Assembly (NCBI GenBank): GCA_964250765.1
Contig: CAXUHF010000150.1
Span: forward strand, 1 to 12,534
Length of the DNA stretch: 12,534 nucleotides
From: JBBQVS01 sp964250765
GTDB lineage: Bacteria; Chloroflexota; Ktedonobacteria; Ktedonobacterales; Ktedonobacteraceae
Direction: 5' to 3'
Made by a program: the position numbers and the translations under genes
In this document: positions 6,963 to 12,534 of the stretch, one piece after another
Position numbering within the stretch: position 1 is the stretch's first letter
Layout of the letters: each line of letters opens with the position of its first letter
The notes under the pieces: generated by a model
Seen by the model: only the letters and a program-made list of their open reading frames with translations
What the model was told of the DNA's origin: nothing
Databases searched by the model: none

Positions 6963-9017
6963 ATGAACGAAAAAATACAATCTGTCCTGAACTCGCTCCC
7001 GCACAAGCCTGGCATCTATCTCATGAAAGATGCGGAAGGCGTTATTTTGTATGTCGGGAAAGCCATCTCGTTACATAGTCGGGTGCGCTCCTATTTTCAG
7101 GAGTCAACCGATCTGAGTCCGAAGAATCGCAGCATGGTGGCGAAGATTGACGATATCGAGTTCATCGTCGTCAAAAACGAGGTCGAGGCTCTGGTGCTGG
7201 AAAGCAACTTTATCAAGCAGCACCGCCCCAAATATAATGTGCTACTGCGCGACGACAAAAGCTATCCTTATATCAAAGTCTCGTTGACAGAAGATTTTCC
7301 GCGTGTCTACCGTGTGCGCAGCTTTCAACGCGATGGCAACCGTTACTTTGGCCCCTATACCAATTCGGGAGCCGTTGATGCCACGCTCGACCTGCTCAAC
7401 AAACTGTTCTCGTTTCGCACCTGTCGCTATGATGGAAGCGTCTGGGCACCGCCAAAAAACGGCGAGCCACCTGCTGGCTGGAAACAGAAACTATTGCCAC
7501 GACCTTGCACACAATACTACATTCATCGCTGTGTCGCGCCCTGCGTCGCTTATGCCACACGTGAGGAATACAACACTATTATTCAGCAAGTGATCCTCTT
7601 TCTCGAAGGCAAGCATGACGAAGTGATCGAGAGCCTCGAAGGAAGAATGGAGCAAGCAGCAGAGAATCTCAACTTCGAGGAGGCCGCGCGTATTCGTGAT
7701 CGCATTCAAGCAGTTGAGCGTGTGCTGGAAAAACAGCGCATCATCAACACGGAGGGGCAAGACGATCAGGACGTTGTGGCGTTGGCGAGTGGTGATGATG
7801 AAACCTGTGCACAGGTCTTTTTCTTTCGCACAGGCAAACTTGTTGGGCGAGAATTCTTTATTCTGCAAGGCACACGTGATAGTAGCCCAGGCGAAGTTAT
7901 GACCTCGTTTCTACAACAATTTTATGAGACCTCGCCACATGTACCTGCCGAAATTATTGTCGAGACCGAGCCAGACGACCTCGCCGTTGTGCAAGCATGG
8001 TTGCGCGAGAAGCGGAAAAGCGTGACAGGAACGAAAAACGCTGCTGTCACCGTCAGCACTCCAAAACGTGGCGACAAGGTGCGGCTCGTCGAGATGGTCA
8101 AGAACAACGCGAAAGAGGTCCTGGAGCAGCAGCGTATCAAGTGGCTAACCGATACGCAGAAGACACAACTCGCATTAGAGGAACTACAAGAAGCCCTCAA
8201 CCTTTCCTCGCCCCCACAACGTATCGAGTGTTACGATATCTCGAATACGCAGGGTACAAACTCCGTTGGTGCGATGGTCGTGTTCGAGGGGGGGCGTCCA
8301 AAGAATAGCGAGTACCGTCGCTTCAAAATCAAGACCGTCGAAGGCTCCAACGACTTCGCTAGCTTGCAGGAGGTCATTCGACGCCGCTTCCGTAAAGCTG
8401 CCTCAGCTCAGGCGCATGTACTTGACGAGGAAGAGACCGTTGCGGTTGAAGAGATTGATGTGAGCGAGCAGTCCGCAAAGGGGCAGAGTCTGGATAGTGT
8501 CGGGCATATCGAGAATACGGACGATGAGCCTGCGGGTAAATCACAACTGCATCACGAATGGGCCTTGCCCGATCTCGTTATTCTCGATGGTGGTAAGGGT
8601 CAACTTAGTTCAGTGATGGAGGTCATGAACGACTTGCACCTGGATATTCCAACCGTTGGTGTGGCAAAGGAAGACCATACACAGAGTAGTTATCAGGAAG
8701 AGATATATACTCCTGGCTCGCCTGACCCAATCATTCTGCCCCGCTCATCACAAGGATTGTACATGGTGCAGCGCATTCGTGATGAGGCACACCGTTTTGG
8801 TATCACCTATCACCGCAAACTACGCTCTGATCGCACCTTTAAATCCGTTCTTGACGAAATTCCTGGCATTGGTCCCAAGCGTAAGCAAGCACTGCTTAAG
8901 CATTTTGGCTCCGTTAAAGCCATCAGTGCCGCCAATATTGACGATCTCGCCGCCCTTGATGGTATGACGCGTGATGCCGCCGAAAAGGTCAAAGAGTACA
9001 TTGGGAAACTGGAATAA
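6963..9017 (+). CDS. uvrC: Excinuclease ABC subunit C, UvrC
   Basis: UvrC makes the two incisions on either side of a DNA lesion loaded by UvrA and UvrB. In its 684 residues, the GIY-YIG domain holds GIY (17-19), YVGK (30-33), R40 and E80. A four-cysteine set (C154, C182, C190, C194) corresponds to the reported iron-sulfur site. The UVR motif that contacts UvrB spans about 222-257. The RNase H-like domain holds D425 (CYDIS), D542 (LDGGKGQ) and H610 (RDEAHRFG), so both nuclease centres are complete. The tandem helix-hairpin-helix lies at 629-684 (DEIPGIGPKRKQALL). Two inserts are unusual: about 16 extra residues between C154 and C182, and an acidic stretch at 480-530. The ribosome site is weak (AAGGG about 15 bases upstream), but the start fits the promoter and the family N-terminus. 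Confidence 0.97.
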   Translation: MNEKIQSVLNSLPHKPGIYLMKDAEGVILYVGKAISLHSRVRSYFQESTDLSPKNRSMVAKIDDIEFIVVKNEVEALVLESNFIKQHRPKYNVLLRDDKSYPYIKVSLTEDFPRVYRVRSFQRDGNRYFGPYTNSGAVDATLDLLNKLFSFRTCRYDGSVWAPPKNGEPPAGWKQKLLPRPCTQYYIHRCVAPCVAYATREEYNTIIQQVILFLEGKHDEVIESLEGRMEQAAENLNFEEAARIRDRIQAVERVLEKQRIINTEGQDDQDVVALASGDDETCAQVFFFRTGKLVGREFFILQGTRDSSPGEVMTSFLQQFYETSPHVPAEIIVETEPDDLAVVQAWLREKRKSVTGTKNAAVTVSTPKRGDKVRLVEMVKNNAKEVLEQQRIKWLTDTQKTQLALEELQEALNLSSPPQRIECYDISNTQGTNSVGAMVVFEGGRPKNSEYRRFKIKTVEGSNDFASLQEVIRRRFRKAASAQAHVLDEEETVAVEEIDVSEQSAKGQSLDSVGHIENTDDEPAGKSQLHHEWALPDLVILDGGKGQLSSVMEVMNDLHLDIPTVGVAKEDHTQSSYQEEIYTPGSPDPIILPRSSQGLYMVQRIRDEAHRFGITYHRKLRSDRTFKSVLDEIPGIGPKRKQALLKHFGSVKAISAANIDDLAALDGMTRDAAEKVKEYIGKLE

Positions 9018-9044
9018 ACTGGCTCCTGATGCGTGTTGCTTATA

Positions 9045-9114
9045 TGTAGGGACCGATTTATCGTGTCCTCGTCGGTGGTCGATTCGCTTTTGGACGCGAT
9101 AAATCGGTCCCTAC
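9045..9114. repeat. Palindromic element, GACCGATT type, copy 3
   Basis: Arms 9046-9068 and 9092-9114 are 23 bp with one mismatch, and the centre is 23 bases. The sequence closely matches the 800-872 element, including GTCGGTGGTC in the centre. It lies 28 bases after the uvrC stop and about 35 bases before the next promoter, a position where it could end uvrC transcription, though no T run follows. Confidence 0.85.
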
Positions 9115-9150
9115 CGAGAGCGTGATATACCGTCCCTGACCACATTTTAA

Positions 9151-9179
9151 TTGACAGCTAACTCAATTCACGCTACTAT
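9151..9179 (+). promoter_or_regulatory. Promoter of the FmdB-type gene
   Basis: A perfect TTGACA (9151-9156), a 17-base spacer and TACTAT (9174-9179) form a strong housekeeping-type promoter, with transcription starting near 9186, about 50 bases before the ATG. A TATAAT at 9185-9190 is too far from the -35 box to be its partner. Confidence 0.65.
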
Positions 9180-9236
9180 ACATATATAATCATACCTCTA
9201 CAGGTATCCAAAAAATAATAAGGGGTGACTGGTAAT

Positions 9237-9617
9237 ATGCCAACTTATGAATATCTCTGTAAAACATGTGGGCATCGGTTTGAGACATGGCAAAAAATGA
9301 CTGACGACCCTTTAACCACTTGCCCCGACTGTGGTGCTCCCATTCGCCGCGTCCTCTTTCCGGCAGGAGTCGTCTTTAAAGGCTCCGGCTTCTACAAGAC
9401 CGACCACCGTGACAGTGCCAGCATCGAGTCGAGCGCGAAAGACGAACCCAAACCCGCCAGCGACGGCAACAAAACTGAGACCGCACCAGCCGCTAGCAAT
9501 GGTAAAGAAGCTAGCACAACCACTCAACCAGCCGAAAGCGGAAGCAGCAGTACAAATAGCACGCCAAGCACGCCATCGGGTGATGGTAAGCCCGCTACAA
9601 CGACAAGCGCGGCATAG
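9237..9617 (+). CDS. FmdB family zinc-ribbon protein with long low-complexity tail
   Basis: A 126-residue small protein. The N-terminal MPTYEYLCKTCGHRFE opening is the FmdB/CxxC_CxxC_SSSS family start, and the zinc knuckle is C8-x2-C11 and C29-x2-C32. The family was first noted near formamidase genes, where it was proposed as a regulator; general function is unproven. The ribbon and its following strand, with GVVFKGSGFYKTD, end near residue 57. About 65 residues of Ser, Thr, Ala, Pro, Lys and Glu follow, with no clear fold, as is common for this family. I chose ATG 9237 because the family begins MPTYEY; a GTG at 9225 is in frame but adds only four residues. AAGGGG lies about 11 bases upstream. 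Confidence 0.88.
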   Translation: MPTYEYLCKTCGHRFETWQKMTDDPLTTCPDCGAPIRRVLFPAGVVFKGSGFYKTDHRDSASIESSAKDEPKPASDGNKTETAPAASNGKEASTTTQPAESGSSSTNSTPSTPSGDGKPATTTSAA

Positions 9618-9626
9618 CACGACATT

Positions 9627-9752
9627 CTGTAGGGGTCTAATTCTATTACACCCTGTTAGCATTTCATAATGTTGGCAGATAACGAGAAGCGTTCCAACAG
9701 CCTCCGAAATTGTGCGTCGCCAACAGGGTGTAATAGAAGTAGACTCCTACAG
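9627..9752. repeat. Palindromic element, GTCTAATTCTATTACA type, copy 2
   Basis: Arms 9627-9657 and 9722-9752 are 31 bp with two mismatches around a 64-base centre. The outer end is CTGTAGGGGTCTAATTCTAT, and the arms are the same as at 6670-6794. Only part of the centre is similar between copies (around AATGTT). It starts 10 bases after the FmdB-type stop, so it probably forms the 3' end of that transcript. Confidence 0.88.
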
Positions 9753-9783
9753 ATGGTTTATGTTTTGTGAAGGATAAATCATC

Positions 9784-10002
9784 ATGCAAGAAGAATCTAT
9801 GCTTGCGGCAATTCAGCGTCAACAAATTGAGATCGCCGTTGGTGAATTACTACTCACCTCGGACCATTACATGCGTACCTCGATTGCTGAACGTATCCAT
9901 CACCTCATCGCGCATGCCGATCACACGCTCGATATCACTCGTTTTAGCGATATGGCGAAAGAGGAATTGGAAGAACTCGACATTTTGCCTCCTTCAAGCT
10001 AA
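9784..10002 (+). CDS. Small hypothetical protein, 72 residues
   Basis: I do not recognise this protein. It is acidic and looks mostly helical, with a run of conserved-looking hydrophobic positions (IEIAVGELLLTSDHYMRTSI, residues 16-35), a His-rich segment IHHLIAHADH (38-47), and a Glu-rich end ELEELDILPPSS. No signal peptide, membrane segment or cysteine is visible. The ATG at 9784 has AAGGA about 11 bases upstream; an in-frame ATG at 9799 is an alternative. The overlapping frame starting at 9767 gives a basic, unstructured product and is less likely. It follows a palindromic element and lies 184 bases before the histidine kinase. Confidence 0.6.
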   Translation: MQEESMLAAIQRQQIEIAVGELLLTSDHYMRTSIAERIHHLIAHADHTLDITRFSDMAKEELEELDILPPSS

Positions 10003-10008
10003 AAAATA

Positions 10009-10066
10009 TTAAGATTATATTAAGAATTTCATAAAAATATATATTTCGCGCAATTTTCGTTCTTAA
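10009..10066. promoter_or_regulatory. TTAAGA boxes in the AT-rich leader before the kinase gene
   Basis: TTAAGA occurs at 10009-10014 and again at 10020-10025, exactly 11 bp apart, with an inverted copy at 10061-10066. Direct half-sites one helical turn apart are the usual layout for OmpR/PhoB-type response regulators. The surrounding sequence is very AT-rich, so chance is a serious alternative. A TATACT at 10124-10129 may be the kinase gene's -10 box, without a clear -35. Confidence 0.3.
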
Positions 10067-10186
10067 TACTACCCAATATTCCTACTCATAGCTATTTCAC
10101 ATAACTCTTTTCTGAGAAGCGTGTATACTTATCATACGACCATCAGTGATGAGAGTCGTTGACATGAGTAGGGAGAGATAGCGGGT

Positions 10187-11002
10187 ATGCAGGTGCAACA
10201 AGTGCAAACGCAGAACGACAATAATGAAGATCTTCAACGTCAGATAGCTGAACTGACGGCGGAAAATATGTTATTAAAAGAGCGGCTAGCAACTAAAGAG
10301 CAATTTACCGCAATGATTGCTCATGACCTCCGTGGCCCACTGACCCCCATTATTAACTACGCAAAACTGATCATTCGTCAGCAAGGTGGACAACCAAGTC
10401 CATCACTCCGCCGCAACGCTAATATCATCATCAGTCAGGCACAGCGTCTGACACGACTCGTTGGCGACTTACTCGACATGTCGCGCCTCTCAACAGGAAC
10501 GTTCACGCTCTTTCGCGAGAAATGCGACATCATTGCATTGGTACAAGACCTTGTAGAACAATTGCGACCAGTCGCTCCACGCCACAAGTTTATCGTAGAT
10601 GTGCCAGAGGGAACATTGATAGGCAATTGCGATAGCGAACGACTACAGCAAGCGATTGGCAATCTGCTCGATAACGCCGTTAAATACTCTTTTGAAGAGA
10701 CGTACATCACCGTACGCGTTTGGACAACTCCACAGACAATTCACATCAGCGTACACAATATCGGGCGAGACATTCCCGACGATGAGATAGACCTGCTTTT
10801 CCAGCCCTTTGTACGCCTGCAAGCCGCAACAACGCGTAAAGGTTCGGGTCTTGGCCTTTTCATCGCCCGCTCAATCATTAAAGAGCATGGTGGCGAATTG
10901 CACCTGGAACCCTATGTGATGGATGAGAATACTACCACAGAACAGATGCAATCAACTGGCACTACGTTTAGTTTGACGCTCCCATATGAGGCGTCTTTGT
11001 AA
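10187..11002 (+). CDS. Soluble sensor histidine kinase
   Basis: A 271-residue kinase that would autophosphorylate on H46 and pass the phosphate to an unknown response regulator. It has an N-terminal coiled coil (about 10-40), HisKA with IAHDLRGPL (44-52), then HATPase_c. In the latter, the N box is NLLDNAVKYS (159-168), the G1 box is HNIGRDIP (190-197), the F box is LLFQPF (203-208), and the G2 box is GSGLGLFIAR (219-228). The usual Asp of G1 is Asn191 and the second Gly is Asp195, a variant also seen in other HisKA kinases. There is no membrane segment or sensor domain, so it is cytoplasmic and orphan. GGGAGAG lies 9 bases before the ATG. No regulator gene is adjacent. Confidence 0.92.
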   Translation: MQVQQVQTQNDNNEDLQRQIAELTAENMLLKERLATKEQFTAMIAHDLRGPLTPIINYAKLIIRQQGGQPSPSLRRNANIIISQAQRLTRLVGDLLDMSRLSTGTFTLFREKCDIIALVQDLVEQLRPVAPRHKFIVDVPEGTLIGNCDSERLQQAIGNLLDNAVKYSFEETYITVRVWTTPQTIHISVHNIGRDIPDDEIDLLFQPFVRLQAATTRKGSGLGLFIARSIIKEHGGELHLEPYVMDENTTTEQMQSTGTTFSLTLPYEASL

Positions 11003-11056
11003 TACTGTAACAGATTAAATAGGCCATGTCGTAGAGGCTTTAGTTCATTATGCCCT

Positions 11057-11257
11057 TTAAGGTGTGTGCTTGTTTCCCAAATCGAGTAGGTGTTGGTATT
11101 GCCATTCTCGCTCTTTGGCTATAGCAGTATCGGCATCAGAGGACTTGATGACTCTAGAGATAGCTTGTAACGCATAATTTGCAGCACTAATAGAATGCAT
11201 AGGAACATGTGCAGTTGCCACTGCTTGACCTGTGGCACGGGCAGCAGAGCGAACCGC
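11057..11257 (-). pseudogene. C-terminal remnant of an Imm-5-like putative immunity protein
   Basis: Minus-strand translation from 11257 to the TAA at 11057-11059 gives 66 residues without a start codon of its own. They contain AARATGQAVATAHVPMHS, then AANYALQAI, and AKEREWQYQHLLDL near the end. The small-residue helices, the ATAHV motif and the closing EREWQ resemble the C-terminal part of the bacterial 'putative immunity protein' (Imm-5-like) family, whose members I recall as clearly longer. The N-terminal half is missing, so this is a truncated remnant. It begins directly after the TGA of uma2 copy 2 and in the same frame. The family assignment is from memory of motifs. Plus-strand sequence 11003-11056 shows nothing else. 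Confidence 0.6.
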
Positions 11258-11914
11258 TCATTCGTCCTCGAATTCTCCCTCGTCAAACTCCAGTCCTCGA
11301 TAGAACTCCCCAATTTCAATCTGCACCGCAATGCTGGAGATATCTATGGTATCATCTGGTCCATAATGGCGATAGGACCATACTTTGGGATTGTCTGGCT
11401 CCCGTTCATTGCGTTGCCAGACTTCTACATACTGAGCAAACTGGCTTACCAGCAAGATTTCTTGAATCGTGGGACACCGCTGATATGCTTTCAACTTGAT
11501 GCCTCGATCTCGTACTTCCGTCCCAGGAGAGAGCACTTCCACCACCAGACGTGGGGATGCAATTTGGGTATTTTCTGGGCGTCTATCGGCACGATCACAG
11601 GAAACCGTTGCATCTGGGTATACATAGTGGGGCTTTCCATTTCTTTTCGTGCCGATCAGTACCTGTACGTCTACACCGAAGACGGTACAGGGGCCAGAAC
11701 GAAGCAGGAGATCGAGCGCATATCCGATGTTCCTATTGATCCGGTCGTGAGCCACACTGCCGCCAGACATCATGTAGACCATACCATCAATATACTCATA
11801 CTTGCGATCAGGTGAGAGGCGCTCCAATTCTCGATATTCGTCCTCTGTCATAATTTTGCCCTTGCCAGGCCACCCCAATCGTTCATAGCCCGTGCGTTGG
11901 GGGTTGGTCGCCAT
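11258..11914 (-). CDS. Uma2 family (DUF820) putative PD-(D/E)XK nuclease, copy 2
   Basis: A 218-residue Uma2 family protein. Motifs in order: an IMTEDEYRELE entry (21-31), KYEYIDGMVYMMSGGS with E40, YPDATV with D101, LVVEVLSPGTEVRD with E126, K140/K142 followed by YQRCPTIQEILLVS, and an acidic tail EFDEGEFEDE. The nuclease-fold active-site pattern is complete. The ATG at 11914 has a very good GAGGAGG site 6 bases upstream; the longer frame to 11968 is unnecessary. It is only distantly similar to copy 1 at 101-703, so this is not a recent duplication. The gene is divergent from the coiled-coil gene and is followed with no gap by the immunity-protein remnant. Biological role unknown. Confidence 0.9.
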   Translation of the reverse strand: MATNPQRTGYERLGWPGKGKIMTEDEYRELERLSPDRKYEYIDGMVYMMSGGSVAHDRINRNIGYALDLLLRSGPCTVFGVDVQVLIGTKRNGKPHYVYPDATVSCDRADRRPENTQIASPRLVVEVLSPGTEVRDRGIKLKAYQRCPTIQEILLVSQFAQYVEVWQRNEREPDNPKVWSYRHYGPDDTIDISSIAVQIEIGEFYRGLEFDEGEFEDE

Positions 11915-11977
11915 TGTATCCTCCTCAGTATAATAGAACAATCCTACTTTTAATAGCCAGTGTACCATACCAAGGAG

Positions 11978-11994
11978 AGAGCTGGCACAGCTCT
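11978..11994. repeat. Short perfect hairpin in the divergent promoter region
   Basis: AGAGCTG and CAGCTCT pair perfectly (7 bp) around GCA, between the divergent uma2 copy 2 and the coiled-coil gene. It could be an operator. It is much shorter than the other palindromes and unrelated to them in sequence. Confidence 0.35.
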
Positions 11995-12068
11995 ATCAGA
12001 ACTGAGAACATAGAAGCTCATTGTCAAAAAAAGCAACGTATTGAATTTAGGAAGACGATAAAAACCTA

Positions 12069-12098
12069 TAGACAAAAACTAAAATGTAATGCTATAAT
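12069..12098 (+). promoter_or_regulatory. Promoter of the coiled-coil gene
   Basis: TAGACA (12069-12074), an 18-base spacer and a perfect TATAAT (12093-12098). Transcription would start near 12105, which excludes the TTG start at 12098 and supports the ATG at 12140. Confidence 0.65.
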
Positions 12099-12139
12099 TG
12101 TCTCATCAAGGAGTAGTGTTTCACGAAAGGAAAGCTTCT

Positions 12140-12469
12140 ATGCCCACACAAGAGGAACGCATCACATTCCTAGAGTACACGACGAGAGAATATAAACCGA
12201 TCTTTAAAGATATTTCCCACGAAATGACAATAGTGAAGGGCCTCATTGTTGACCAGACCATCATCACTCAAGAATTAAGACGTGATATGGATGATGTGAA
12301 AGGACGACTAACACGCGTAGAGGACCAAATGACGCGTTTAGAGGACCGAATGACACGTGTAGAGGATCGAATGATGCGTGTAGAGGACCGATTGATACGT
12401 TTAGAGGATCGAATGACGCACATAGAAGAGAAACTGGATACCATACTTACACTCCTGAAACCGTCCTAA
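12140..12469 (+). CDS. Small heptad-repeat coiled-coil protein
   Basis: A 109-residue protein with no recognised catalytic domain. Residues 1-50 are mixed and helical; residues 57-98 are six exact seven-residue repeats of the form (M/L)-T-R-V-E-D-R, with Met or Leu at position a and Val, Leu or Ile at position d. An LDTILTLL end follows. This predicts a parallel, highly charged coiled coil, likely a dimer or trimer. Such short proteins are often annotated as hypothetical. The ATG has AAAGGA about 9 bases upstream and a clear promoter. It is divergent from uma2 copy 2; a functional link is only a guess. Nothing is seen from 12470 to the end of the window. Confidence 0.8.
   Translation: MPTQEERITFLEYTTREYKPIFKDISHEMTIVKGLIVDQTIITQELRRDMDDVKGRLTRVEDQMTRLEDRMTRVEDRMMRVEDRLIRLEDRMTHIEEKLDTILTLLKPS
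12308..12433 (+). repeat. Six tandem 21-bp repeats inside the coiled-coil gene
   Basis: Six units of 21 bp (7 codons), each close to a CGT-GTA-GAG-GAC-CGA-ATG pattern with silent and conservative changes. Similarity at DNA level as well as protein level points to growth by repeat duplication. The unit length keeps the heptad phase, so copy-number change would alter coiled-coil length without a frameshift. Confidence 0.85.
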
Positions 12470-12534
12470 ACGCCAGCAAAATTAAGAATGCAATAGATAA
12501 ACTTAACCTTAAAGCTAGAAGCATCAATTCGCTT

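Noticed and set aside
11195..11815. 206-codon open frame on the plus strand
   Set aside because: It lies antisense to uma2 copy 2, which has clear family motifs and a strong ribosome site; the plus-strand product resembles nothing.
101..11914. The two Uma2 genes as a recent duplication or flanking repeat of a mobile region
   Set aside because: Their sequences agree only at family motifs, so they are distant paralogues; no terminal repeats link them.
12308..12433. CRISPR-like direct repeats
   Set aside because: The 21-bp units are contiguous without spacers, in frame, and encode a heptad coiled coil.

Overview
The window looks like ordinary bacterial chromosome of moderate GC. It carries a vitamin B6 synthesis pair (pdxS, pdxT), a tandem GNAT-like protein, an AAA ATPase with a C-terminal R3H domain, a NUDIX hydrolase, uvrC, an FmdB-type zinc-ribbon protein, a small hypothetical gene, a soluble sensor histidine kinase, two Uma2 family genes and a small coiled-coil gene. 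Several Uma2 genes, the SpoIIIAA/Ycf45-like R3H ATPase and dense palindromic intergenic repeats fit a Chloroflexota genome, perhaps Ktedonobacteria. That assignment is inference from family knowledge and was not tested by a search.

Layout from left to right: uma2-1 (-, 101-703); a 326-bp divergent gap holding a palindrome and the pdxS promoter; pdxS (+) and pdxT (+) separated by a perfect 25-bp hairpin; GNAT-like gene (+); R3H ATPase (+); a convergent junction with a palindrome broken by ten Ns at 5927-5936; NUDIX (-); a 390-bp divergent gap with a palindrome and the uvrC promoter; uvrC (+); fmdB-like (+) with its own strong promoter; a 72-aa gene (+); an AT-rich leader; histidine kinase (+); a C-terminal remnant of a putative Imm-5-like immunity gene (-) directly behind uma2-2 (-); a divergent promoter region; and a heptad-repeat coiled-coil gene (+).

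The most striking non-coding signal is that every gap between genes from 800 to 9752 contains one long inverted repeat. They fall into at least five sequence types. Two types occur more than once in the window, and several share a TGTAGGG terminus. They behave like a set of short palindromic mobile or structural elements that have settled between genes. One supplies the last 11 codons and the stop codon of the GNAT-like gene.

Functionally, PdxS and PdxT form the pyridoxal phosphate synthase complex, UvrC is the nuclease of nucleotide excision repair, and NUDIX is a likely nucleotide-sugar or ADP-ribose cleaning enzyme. The other genes have no evident shared pathway. No defence island, CRISPR array, tRNA, rRNA or transposase gene was seen.
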